DNA of 64,000 nt from the IMG/VR virus record IMGVR_UViG_3300033149_006612, positions 16,183 through 80,182 of that record; one strand, written 5' to 3'. The notes beneath the pieces are model-generated. The model was given only the letters and a program-made list of their open reading frames with translations, had not been told where the DNA came from and did not search any database. This DNA is from a virus. Every line of letters starts with the position of its first letter. Within the stretch, counting starts at the first letter, position 1. Both the position numbers and the translations under genes were made by a program. This document shows, in pieces, positions 22,333 through 28,871 of the stretch.

Positions 22333-23247
22333 ATGGATTATTCAAGGCAGCAGCAACGGATCATCCGGTCCCTTGAAGCCAAACTGGGCTCCGGTAGGAA
22401 ATCCGGGTGGAACATCTATTTTGACTGCCCGTTCTGCAACGATACCCGGCGGAGGATGGGAGTTGAGATCCGGAAGCAGATCTTCGGCTGTTTTAACTGT
22501 AATGCCGGTGGGACCCTCTCGGCGTTGTTTCGGGAGATCGGGGTCGAACGACGGGCAAGGATCGTTCCGGAGAGGGTCATCGGGGAGCCCGAATTCCAGT
22601 CGGGTCTAAACAGGATAGATCTGCCGGAGCACTACACGCCGATCGGAAATCCGGTGCGTGGATTCCTCATGCGCCGAGCGGTTACCTATCTTCAAAATAG
22701 GGGTCTCGGGATGGATTGGATCGTTAAGCACAATGTCGGTTACTGCCCGGACGGACCTTATATCGATCGGGTCATCTTCCCCATGTTTCACCACGGTGAC
22801 TGTGTATACTGGGTGGCGAGGTCCATCATTCCCGACGTCAAACCTAAGACCAAACATCCGGCCGGGGTACGAAGGCCCGTCTGGACATTCGAACCGCCAC
22901 GCAAGTCGGCCCGAAGACTGATTATCGTTGAGGGTCTGTTCGACGCCATCCCGTGCCCCGACTCCGTGGCACTCCTGGGATCGACGGCCAGCCGGTCTCA
23001 GCTGGATTTCCTGCTTAAGCTCAGACCTAAGGAATACATCCTGATGTTTGACGGCGATAAAGCCGGGATCGACGGTGCCGTCAAGCTCGGAACCCGGCTA
23101 CAGGAGCGGACGGAAGCCCCGGTTACGGTGGTAGAACTCCCGGACGGTCTAGATCCGGCCGATCTCAGGACGGAGGAGAACCTCCGCCCCTTCATCGAAA
23201 ACCGGAGAAGACTGGATCTCCGGTATGTGTTCTCCAGGAGACTCTAA
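22333..23247 (+). CDS. DnaG-like primase
   Basis: 304 residues. An N-terminal zinc-binding domain has C32, C35, C53 and C56 (CPFC, CFNC). A TOPRIM catalytic domain follows with the glutamate in IIVEGLFDAI and the DxD in MFDGDKAG. The protein is short because it lacks a helicase-binding C-terminal domain, so it probably cooperates with the separate DnaB-like helicase. It is the last gene of the rightward replication operon and converges with the sigma-like gene on the other strand, with only eight bases between stops. Confidence 0.9.
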   Translation: MDYSRQQQRIIRSLEAKLGSGRKSGWNIYFDCPFCNDTRRRMGVEIRKQIFGCFNCNAGGTLSALFREIGVERRARIVPERVIGEPEFQSGLNRIDLPEHYTPIGNPVRGFLMRRAVTYLQNRGLGMDWIVKHNVGYCPDGPYIDRVIFPMFHHGDCVYWVARSIIPDVKPKTKHPAGVRRPVWTFEPPRKSARRLIIVEGLFDAIPCPDSVALLGSTASRSQLDFLLKLRPKEYILMFDGDKAGIDGAVKLGTRLQERTEAPVTVVELPDGLDPADLRTEENLRPFIENRRRLDLRYVFSRRL

Positions 23248-23255
23248 AAGATTTC

Positions 23256-24029
23256 CTAGAACTCCTTCCTTATTTCGGCCATCCGACGTGAAACCGTGGC
23301 CGATGAGACGCCCAGAGCCTGGAACTCCTTCCTTATTTCGGCCATCCGACGTGAAACCGTGGCCGATGAGACGCCCAGAGCCTGGGCATAATGCTTATTG
23401 TGAATCTTTAATTCATTCAGACCCATTACCAGTTCCCCACGTTCCCTTCGGGCCTGTTTTTCCCTAAACTCGGCTTCCGCCTTCATCCGGATCTCCTCCG
23501 GTGGCTCAAGGATCAAATCCAGAAGCCGCTTAGCTTTGGGATTCAACCGTTCTCGCAGCTGCGACATCTTGCGGTTGAAATCGATCCTGTTGATCGGATC
23601 TTCCGTCGAGTTTTTACCTCTAAACTCCATCAACATCTTCGGCGGTCTGCCCGATTTAGCGGCGACCTCCTCAAGCTTTTGGATTGAATAAACCGGACTG
23701 CGTTTACACCGCTCACCCATATTCGGATTCAGCCCCTGGAGGCCTCCTTGTTTGAACTTCTTCCGGATTTCCTTCCATAACGCATTGCGGAAATAGCGGT
23801 CGACGTCGTCATATTCGATCTCTTTCCCATCCATCAGCATGGGCCTCAGTTCCACGCTACCGTCAGGACGAATCCGGGCCTTCCGTTTCCGGATGATCTC
23901 ACACCAGAGCAGCAACCCCTCCTGTCTGAGATCCTCAAACGTGGCCTCATCATCCGAGAATTGACTAGCCAGCTTATTAATGTACCGTTCCTTTGACTTC
24001 CATCCGTCGATATCCGTTTTGTGTTCCAT
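23256..24029 (-). CDS. Sigma-like/HTH regulator with duplicated C-terminal helix-turn-helix
   Basis: 257 residues, start behind GGAGG. The N-terminus resembles sigma region 2 (FEDLRQEGLLLWCEIIRKRK). The middle is basic. The C-terminal HTH QALGVSSATVSRRMAEIRKE occurs twice in direct succession because of a perfect 63-bp DNA duplication. This is the second sigma-like protein in the window. It probably regulates phage transcription. The duplicated recognition helix could be functional, neutral or an assembly error. Confidence 0.6.
   Translation of the reverse strand: MEHKTDIDGWKSKERYINKLASQFSDDEATFEDLRQEGLLLWCEIIRKRKARIRPDGSVELRPMLMDGKEIEYDDVDRYFRNALWKEIRKKFKQGGLQGLNPNMGERCKRSPVYSIQKLEEVAAKSGRPPKMLMEFRGKNSTEDPINRIDFNRKMSQLRERLNPKAKRLLDLILEPPEEIRMKAEAEFREKQARRERGELVMGLNELKIHNKHYAQALGVSSATVSRRMAEIRKEFQALGVSSATVSRRMAEIRKEF
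23260..23385. repeat. Perfect 2 x 63-bp tandem duplication
   Basis: Copies at 23260-23322 and 23323-23385 are identical base for base. The unit length is a multiple of three, so the reading frame of the sigma-like gene is kept and 21 residues covering the HTH are duplicated. Complete identity suggests a very recent event or an artefact. Confidence 0.9.
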
Positions 24030-24085
24030 CCTGGTAATGACCTCCTTCCATATGTTTGATTCTCCGAATCCATCTCACCTGCTTT

Positions 24086-24580
24086 TTATTGGCCAGCTTT
24101 GGAACGATCTTCCCTTGTAACCGCCTCGATCTCGAACGATCGACCCAATGGTGGTGTTGTCTCCTCGGATGGGGTGGAATATGTTTGTATGTATTCCCAG
24201 CGGTTGCCACCGATTCGCCGGGTGGCAACCGGGTCGATCTTGGACTCGGGATTGAAGGGATACTTCCATGCCAGAACGATTGTATCGTCCTGGCAGCCAC
24301 TGCGGAATTTGCGATAGGCTTCTCGTTTTGCGCCTAACTCTGTCCGGGCTTGACACCGATATACGGGGCTTGGGCTGGCGTTTGGTGTCTCCACCCAAGC
24401 AATCCACGGCCTATTTTTAGCGAGACGATCCCTGGCCGCGATCAGCTGATCTGCGGAAAGACCTGAGATGTCTGCCAGCAACAGGCACCACGCGTCTGGA
24501 CTTTCGGCGGATATGATATACCCGCCAACCCATAAAACGTTTCTGACACCGTTATATCTTACGACGCTTTCTTCTTTCAT
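24086..24580 (-). CDS. Hypothetical protein
   Basis: 164 residues beginning MKEESVVRYNGVRNVLWVGG, with AAAAAGGGAAAAG upstream. The first half reads as a small alpha/beta domain (YIISAESPDAWCLLLADISG). The second half has basic and aromatic residues (EAYRKFRSGCQDDTIVLAWK). It lies in the leftward operon driven by the promoter at 25665-25694, between the DHH-motif gene and the sigma-like gene. No family recognised. Confidence 0.6.
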   Translation of the reverse strand: MKEESVVRYNGVRNVLWVGGYIISAESPDAWCLLLADISGLSADQLIAARDRLAKNRPWIAWVETPNASPSPVYRCQARTELGAKREAYRKFRSGCQDDTIVLAWKYPFNPESKIDPVATRRIGGNRWEYIQTYSTPSEETTPPLGRSFEIEAVTREDRSKAGQ

Positions 24581-24595
24581 GACTTTTCCCTTTTT

Positions 24596-25636
24596 TTATA
24601 AATAGCCCCCGGCGAAACCCCGAGCAGGATCGCCGTACTTGTCGATCACCGGACAATGATCGAGGAACCATCGCACCTGCTTCGGTGAAGCCGACTGTAG
24701 GACCACCTTTTCCCGACCACCTCTGTCCCGTAATGACGCGATAAATGCACGCCCTTCACGGGCTGCCGCCTCCGGGAGTTCCGGAATGTGGTACCGCTGT
24801 TGGAGCAGATTGGCGATCCCCCAAGGGGCGGATACCGCGTCATATAGGCCACGGGCAGTCCCGATCAGTCTTCCTTGATAGATTCTCACCGCCTGGAGAT
24901 TACGGGCATGGCGCACGATCTTTCGCGCCGCTTCGACATCGGCCAATAACTCTTCAACTTCCCGTCCCTGGAAGAGGGCTCTCCTCTTCGCCCGCCAGGC
25001 CATCAGGCGATCGGGATCGACACCGGGACACTTGCCCCGATAGGCAGCTCCAAGGCAATGATCCGCCGCAGCTGTGAAGACCGCGGTATCGGGAATATGG
25101 ACCGCCTTCGACCGGAATCCTGGTAACGCCGCGTAGACCAACCACTCCCCGTTCTCAAAGTGAATCGTGCCGGAGCGTTCCCGGTTAGATGTGCCGCCGT
25201 CGACCTCTTTGAACCCGTCCGGCCAGACGATGAGGTTGTCACCCTCACTACGACCAAACCAACAAAAGGATGTAAGCCCGGCTACTTCAGACGCGAGCTG
25301 GGAAATCACCTGGCCCAAGCTGGATGCTTGAAGAAATTTTTCGGGCGTTTGCCCATACCCGGGATCACCCGGGCGGTGGTGGTCGATCCGGGTAATCGGT
25401 GTGTAATTCTCCGCCTCGAATTCCAGTTGGAGGTCGAGACAGAAACCACACTCGACCAAGACGATTAAATCCGGTCGATCAGGTCCACCTATCCAGCCGT
25501 CCGCCTCGTAGGCGTTGCCGGGGTGGACCCAATTGGCCCCCACCGAGGCATAGGCGACTGTCTCGCCTACCCCCCGGAGGAGGCGTTCGATCTCATAGAT
25601 TTCGGGATCTGATGCCCCGAGTATCCACAGTCTCAT
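24596..25636 (-). CDS. DHH-motif hypothetical protein
   Basis: 346 residues, ATG behind AGGAGGTGAG. The N-terminus looks like a nucleotide-binding or phosphoesterase fold start (MRLWILGASDPEIYEI). A DHH motif occurs at TRIDHHRPGDPGYG and a second His/Asp block at AAADHCLGAAYRGKCPGVDP. DHH proteins are metal-dependent phosphoesterases, but only part of the motif set is seen. It is the first gene of a leftward early operon with a sigma-70 promoter. It is not an HD-type DatZ. Confidence 0.5.
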   Translation of the reverse strand: MRLWILGASDPEIYEIERLLRGVGETVAYASVGANWVHPGNAYEADGWIGGPDRPDLIVLVECGFCLDLQLEFEAENYTPITRIDHHRPGDPGYGQTPEKFLQASSLGQVISQLASEVAGLTSFCWFGRSEGDNLIVWPDGFKEVDGGTSNRERSGTIHFENGEWLVYAALPGFRSKAVHIPDTAVFTAAADHCLGAAYRGKCPGVDPDRLMAWRAKRRALFQGREVEELLADVEAARKIVRHARNLQAVRIYQGRLIGTARGLYDAVSAPWGIANLLQQRYHIPELPEAAAREGRAFIASLRDRGGREKVVLQSASPKQVRWFLDHCPVIDKYGDPARGFAGGYL

Positions 25637-25664
25637 CGTAGCTCACCTCCTGTAGTTTTCAACT

Positions 25665-25694
25665 ATTATAACACAGGGCTATGACGTTCATCAA
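25665..25694 (-). promoter_or_regulatory. Sigma-70-type promoter, leftward
   Basis: On the minus strand TTGATG (25694-25689) and TATAAT (25670-25665) are separated by 18 bases. It lies about 30 bases upstream of the DHH-motif gene with AGGAGGTGAG between. A near-consensus host promoter suggests early expression of the leftward operon. Confidence 0.8.
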
Positions 25695-25794
25695 GTGATT
25701 TTCGTCACATAACGGATGGACTCTAGCCGGGCAATAATGGTTCACCTTAAAAATCGAAATTTAAACTGAACCATACTTGGAGCCCATTTACTAC

Positions 25795-25824
25795 TTGACA
25801 AAACCTATCCATCTGTGGTATAAT
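25795..25824 (+). promoter_or_regulatory. Consensus sigma-70 promoter, rightward
   Basis: TTGACA at 25795-25800 and TATAAT at 25819-25824 are exact consensus hexamers with an 18-base spacer. The start site would be near 25832, just before GGAAAGGAG and an ATG. It should drive the ribozyme-containing operon at 25850-31867 with host RNA polymerase from the onset of infection. Confidence 0.9.
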
Positions 25825-25849
25825 AAAAAGTATGGAAAGGAGAAACACG

Positions 25850-25981
25850 ATGAACAAAGACCCACCGAGGACAATACAGCCCCTGTCGCAAGGCAAGCCA
25901 CAGGAATCCTACGCTCCCACGATGGAGACAGGCAGGGGGTCACGAAGAGGTCGAGCCAGTACGGGTCTGCCAGGACGCTAG
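25850..25981 (+). CDS. Small basic ORF, first in early operon
   Basis: 43 codons from ATG 25850 behind GGAAAGGAG with seven-base spacing, ending at TAG 25981. The peptide (MNKDPPRTIQPLSQ...) is proline, arginine and glycine rich and lacks hydrophobic runs. An overlapping frame is open to 26043 with an acidic end but has no usable start after the promoter, so the ribosome-site evidence favours this frame. Function unknown; a small host-takeover peptide is possible. Confidence 0.5.
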   Translation: MNKDPPRTIQPLSQGKPQESYAPTMETGRGSRRGRASTGLPGR

Positions 25982-26054
25982 AGGCCGAGGCAACGGATGA
26001 CGCCGAGCAGAGCCACCCGGAGAGCGATGAAGACCTCGATTGAACGTGAGCGAA

Positions 26055-26088
26055 TCGGGTAAGCCCACACCATGTGGCCGCCACCCGA
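26055..26088 (+). ncRNA. Structured intergenic RNA segment
   Basis: Between the first small ORF and ribozyme 1, TCGGGT pairs with ACCCGA around an inner stem CCACA-CCA-TGTGG, giving a two-tier hairpin. It is followed by GCACC/GGTGC arms. It matches no known element. It may be an mRNA leader structure. Confidence 0.35.
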
Positions 26089-26116
26089 CCGAGCACCAGG
26101 TGCCGGTATAGTAAAT

Positions 26117-26183
26117 GACCTGTCCGGACATACCGATTGAGTCCGCTGATGAGGATGGGGGTAGGGTCCCATCGAAACAGGTC
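26117..26183 (+). ncRNA. Hammerhead ribozyme, type III (HHR1)
   Basis: A full hammerhead core is present. Stem III: GACCUGU (26117-26123) pairs with ACAGGUC (26177-26183), seven perfect pairs. The cleavage triplet is GUC ending at C26124. Stem I: CGGAC (26125-26129) pairs with GUCCG (26141-26145) around an 11-base loop. CUGAUGA is at 26146-26152. Stem II: GAUGGG pairs with CCCAUC, then GAAA at 26174-26177. Loop I UACC can pair with loop II GGUA. The open ends are in stem III, hence type III. The ribosome site of the next gene follows at once. Confidence 0.85.
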
Positions 26184-26195
26184 TTGGAGGTTACC

Positions 26196-26483
26196 ATGGC
26201 AGAGCGTTATACTCCTCAAGTTGGAGATCATTTAGTCCCCGACGGCTGGGGGTTTGGTGAGAATCTGGAAGCCGATGACGGGTATAGTGACGGCAGTTTC
26301 CCCGGATGTGAATTCCGGCTTCCGGCGGGCCTTGACCGTGTATACCGGCTTGCAGTCAACGTGAAGGTCACCGGCGGTGACCACATCGTGAACTTCGGCA
26401 GGTATCGGTCCCGCTGCAGGATCGAGTTTGTCGGTGACGGTGAACCGAGCACCTTCACCGGTGGATGGATCTACCACTCCTAA
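26196..26483 (+). CDS. Small early protein between ribozymes 1 and 2
   Basis: 95 residues from ATG 26196 behind TTGGAGG, which directly follows ribozyme 1. An upstream in-frame start would overlap the ribozyme and is rejected. The sequence (MAERYTPQVGDHLVPDGWGF) is acidic and beta-rich with many glycines and aromatic residues. No family recognised. The stop codon TAA ends two bases before ribozyme 2 begins. Confidence 0.65.
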   Translation: MAERYTPQVGDHLVPDGWGFGENLEADDGYSDGSFPGCEFRLPAGLDRVYRLAVNVKVTGGDHIVNFGRYRSRCRIEFVGDGEPSTFTGGWIYHS

Positions 26484-26484
26484 A

Positions 26485-26548
26485 GCCGAAACCAGCCGAA
26501 AGGCTGGTCTGCTGGAGATAACCTCCCAGCACTGATGATGGCAGGTTA
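26485..26548 (+). ncRNA. Hammerhead ribozyme, type II (HHR2)
   Basis: Order along the RNA: GCC (26485-26487), GAAA (26488-26491), stem III CCAGCC-GAAA-GGCUGG with a GNRA tetraloop, cleavage after C26509 in GUC, stem I UGCUGG/CCAGCA around a 10-base loop, CUGAUGA (26532-26538), then U and GGC (26540-26542), which pairs with the first GCC to form an open stem II. Loop I UAACCU (26519-26524) pairs with AGGUUA (26543-26548) as a pseudoknot. All core residues match the hammerhead consensus. Confidence 0.85.
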
Positions 26549-26568
26549 CCATCGAGGAGGTTTTTACC

Positions 26569-26841
26569 ATGGAATGCCCACTTTGCGGTTCCCGCGGTTC
26601 TCGTTTCCTTAAGCCCCATCCGAGCGTTTTCGGCGTTTACGAATGCCGAAAATGCCGAGCATTGTTCGGCGAATGCTACCTGGGAGATAGCTATTCGCTA
26701 GTGTCTCCCATGTGGTCCCGGCAGGACGTCGAGGATACCGAATGCCGGTACTTCGATTTCATCTGTGTGGGATCCGGTGGGATCACACGCAGGCATGGTT
26801 GGTTCAATCCGGCTGACGGTCGGATCGTTCAAACCGGTTGA
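26569..26841 (+). CDS. Small zinc-ribbon protein
   Basis: 90 residues, ATG 26569 behind GAGGAGG. The N-terminus has CPLCGSRGSRF and then YECRKCRALFGECY, giving two CxxC pairs 19 residues apart, as in a zinc ribbon. The remainder is polar with aromatic residues (YFDFICVGSGGITRRHGWF). It lies between ribozymes 2 and 3. It is probably a small nucleic-acid or protein-binding early protein; function unknown. Confidence 0.65.
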   Translation: MECPLCGSRGSRFLKPHPSVFGVYECRKCRALFGECYLGDSYSLVSPMWSRQDVEDTECRYFDFICVGSGGITRRHGWFNPADGRIVQTG

Positions 26842-26845
26842 GTAA

Positions 26846-26911
26846 GCCGAAACCGGCTAGAGATAGCCGGTCTAGCCGGGATGACCTCCGGCTACTGATG
26901 ATGGTAGGTCA
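26846..26911 (+). ncRNA. Hammerhead ribozyme, type II (HHR3)
   Basis: GCC (26846-26848), GAAA (26849-26852), stem III with ACCGGCU pairing AGCCGGU around a 6-base loop, cleavage after C26872, stem I UAGCCGG/CCGGCUA (7 bp) with an 8-base loop, CUGAUGA (26895-26901), then U and GGU (26903-26905) pairing with GCC (one G-U). Loop I UGACCU (26882-26887) pairs with AGGUCA (26906-26911). It starts four bases after the stop of the zinc-ribbon gene. Confidence 0.85.
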
Positions 26912-26946
26912 CTCTAACGTTAAAAGAAAATAAAAGGAGAAACACG

Positions 26947-27354
26947 ATGAACAACGAGGTAATCGAAATCCAAGTCGCTTGCACTGACAACATCACGGCT
27001 AAATGGGCCGTGATTAAACTGATGGTTAAGACGTCGGTCATCGACGTCTTAAGCAGATGCGATAACGGCGTCTACAAACCGCAGGTCAAGACCGGAGAGG
27101 AGATGTTCGCAATCCGTCCGGTAGTGGATGCGGTCGACATCGAGATGATCTGCCCCACCGGGGTGGTCAAGTGGGTCGCCAAACCCGGGGAGGAGATGTT
27201 CGCATTGGTCCGCCCGATAGTGGAGGCGATCGACATCGAGCTGGGTTGCCCCACCGGGCAGATCAAGTGGGTCGTCAAAACCGACGGGATCGTCTCCATC
27301 CACGCCGTCGATGACCAGGGAATGGAGACGGTATCAATCATCAACCTGTGCTGA
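26947..27354 (+). CDS. Internally repeated small early protein
   Basis: 135 residues, ATG behind AAAAGGAG. Two direct repeats of about 32 residues cover the centre: GEEMFAIRPVVDAVDIEMIC...PTGVVKWVAK and GEEMFALVRPIVEAIDIELGC...PTGQIKWVVK. A weaker third copy may lie at the N-terminus (ITAKWAVIKLMVKT). The repeats are beta-rich, suggesting a small repeat domain or Ig-like fold. It lies between ribozymes 3 and 4. No family recognised. Confidence 0.65.
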   Translation: MNNEVIEIQVACTDNITAKWAVIKLMVKTSVIDVLSRCDNGVYKPQVKTGEEMFAIRPVVDAVDIEMICPTGVVKWVAKPGEEMFALVRPIVEAIDIELGCPTGQIKWVVKTDGIVSIHAVDDQGMETVSIINLC

Positions 27355-27356
27355 CA

Positions 27357-27425
27357 GCCGAAATGCCGGGGGACCTCCCCCGGCATCTGCCGGAGATGAC
27401 CTCCCGGCACTGATGAGGCAGGTCA
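27357..27425 (+). ncRNA. Hammerhead ribozyme, type II (HHR4)
   Basis: GCC (27357-27359), GAAA (27360-27363), an 11-bp stem III including A27363-U27386 closed by the loop ACCU, cleavage after C27387 in AUC, stem I UGCCGG/CCGGCA with a 10-base loop, CUGAUGA (27410-27416), GGC (27417-27419) pairing with GCC. Loop I UGACCU (27397-27402) pairs with AGGUCA (27420-27425). Unlike copies 2 and 3 it has no extra base between CUGAUGA and stem II. It starts two bases after a stop codon. Confidence 0.85.
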
Positions 27426-27457
27426 AATAATTCACCAAATCAGAAAGGAGAAAACAG

Positions 27458-27652
27458 ATGAAGGAAACGGGCATAGACGGAAACTGCCCCAGCTGGCCCG
27501 GTGCCAGCGAAGTTTACTCCAAGGCATACCGCTATATGGAGAAACATGGAGCAGACCACGCATTAATCAAAGCCCTGGAAAAGGGTAATGAAGAGGAGGT
27601 CAAAGCAAATATGCTCAGGATAAACACCGAATCGCTCCTGAGCATGGAATGA
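27458..27652 (+). CDS. Small early protein after ribozyme 4
   Basis: 64 residues, ATG behind AAAGGAG. The sequence (MKETGIDGNCPSWPGASEVY, then a helical YMEKHGADHALIKALEKGNE) is mainly helical with a charged end. No motif recognised. A strong stem-loop follows 35 bases after its stop, before the MoxR ATPase gene. Confidence 0.6.
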   Translation: MKETGIDGNCPSWPGASEVYSKAYRYMEKHGADHALIKALEKGNEEEVKANMLRINTESLLSME

Positions 27653-27687
27653 AAGCCAATTAATAATCGTGAATCTGTTACCTATTA

Positions 27688-27713
27688 GTGCGCCGGGGGT
27701 GCCCCCGGCGCAC
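27688..27713 (+). repeat. 12-bp GC stem-loop before MoxR gene
   Basis: GTGCGCCGGGGG and CCCCCGGCGCAC are perfect complements with only TG between, so at least 11 pairs form. No U tract follows, and the next gene's ribosome site is 20 bases away. It may be an mRNA stabiliser, a weak terminator or attenuator. It is not a hammerhead. Confidence 0.6.
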
Positions 27714-27742
27714 AGGAGAAACGCACACACAGGAGGAACACG

Positions 27743-28861
27743 ATGGACACCAGACAGAAAATTAAAAAGATATACACCACCCTTAACGATCAACTGGTAG
27801 AGAGGTCCGAAGTCCTACAAGGGTCGATAATAGCGATCCTTGCTCGGAAACACCTCTTCATGATCGGGCCTCCGGGTACGGCCAAATCACTCGGAATCGA
27901 GAAGTTCTGCGAGTCAATCTCCGGCATGACATACTTCGAGGAACTGATGACCCAGCAGACAAAGCCCGAGGACCTCTTCGGTCCGATCAAAGTCTCAGCG
28001 TATAGAGAAGATCGATATGAGCGGAACGTCGAAGGATTCCTACCGACTGCCGACATCGCCTTTCTCGACGAGATCTTTAAGGCCGGTGGACCAAATCTTA
28101 ATCCGCTGCTGAGGCTGACGGATGAAACGCGCAAATTCCGGAACGGCAAACCCCAGATGGAGCGATGTCCGCTGAACAGCCTGTTTGCCGCCAGTAATGA
28201 ATTCCCCGAGAACGCAGCCGAACTCAGCGCTCTTTGGGACCGGCTGCTACTCCGATATGTGGTGGACGACATCGTCGATGATTCCAACTTCGAAGCCATG
28301 ATGGCCTTGGAGGAAATCAAAATCGAGCACACCATCACCAAGGAGGAGCTCCGGCAAGCCCAGGAGGAGGTCGACCGGGTAAAGATCACACCAGAAATCA
28401 TCCATGTGCTGACCGAACTCCGCTCGAAGCTCCGGAAGGAAGGATATATATTTTCTCCCCGGAGATGGCGGGAGTCAAAGCAGGTCCTCAGGGCTCATGC
28501 CTGGTTCCACGGCCGGGACGAGGTCTCCGAGGATGATCTTGAAATCCTGGCCGCGGTCCTCTGGGACAGGCCCGAGCAACGGCGCGAGGTACTTCGCATC
28601 TTGATGTCCACCACCAATCCCGACACTGCCACAGCCCTAGCGTTGTTCGACGACATCCAAGAGATCATTGATGACATCGAAAAGCAGCCGGACGAATCGG
28701 CCAAACTCGCTGCCAGTCAGGAGGCCGTAGTCAAACTCCGGGATATGATCCCGCTGTTTGACAACTTCCGGCCCCACGCTAAGATTTTTGAATTAAAAAA
28801 TCAGGCCATAGAGATGCAACGTGCCGTCGTCCGGAGGTATTTCGGAATTAACATTAACTGA
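27743..28861 (+). CDS. MoxR-type AAA+ ATPase
   Basis: 372 residues, ATG behind AGGAGG. Walker A is GPPGTAKS at residues 42-49; Walker B is IAFLDEIFKAG; a sensor-1 region AASNEFPE and an arginine-finger helix follow. The C-terminal lid domain carries FSPRRWRESKQVL. MoxR ATPases act with VWA-domain partners, encoded here immediately downstream, as chaperone-like remodelling or metal-insertion systems. The phage role is unknown; early expression suggests action on host or replication proteins. Confidence 0.9.
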   Translation: MDTRQKIKKIYTTLNDQLVERSEVLQGSIIAILARKHLFMIGPPGTAKSLGIEKFCESISGMTYFEELMTQQTKPEDLFGPIKVSAYREDRYERNVEGFLPTADIAFLDEIFKAGGPNLNPLLRLTDETRKFRNGKPQMERCPLNSLFAASNEFPENAAELSALWDRLLLRYVVDDIVDDSNFEAMMALEEIKIEHTITKEELRQAQEEVDRVKITPEIIHVLTELRSKLRKEGYIFSPRRWRESKQVLRAHAWFHGRDEVSEDDLEILAAVLWDRPEQRREVLRILMSTTNPDTATALALFDDIQEIIDDIEKQPDESAKLAASQEAVVKLRDMIPLFDNFRPHAKIFELKNQAIEMQRAVVRRYFGININ

Positions 28862-28871
28862 GGAGGCAGTC

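Noticed and set aside
24596-25636. DatZ-type HD phosphohydrolase
   Set aside because: The protein has DHH and ADHC motifs but not the H...HD...D order of HD enzymes, so it was not used to complete the Z pathway.
25777-26043. 88-codon frame overlapping the early promoter
   Set aside because: Its only possible start lies upstream of the -10 element, so it would not be translated from the promoter's transcript; the overlapping 43-codon ORF has a proper ribosome site.
27688-27713. Possible fifth ribozyme before the MoxR gene
   Set aside because: It is a simple 12-bp hairpin; CUGAUGA and a cleavage triplet are absent and the GAAAC nearby has no matching core.
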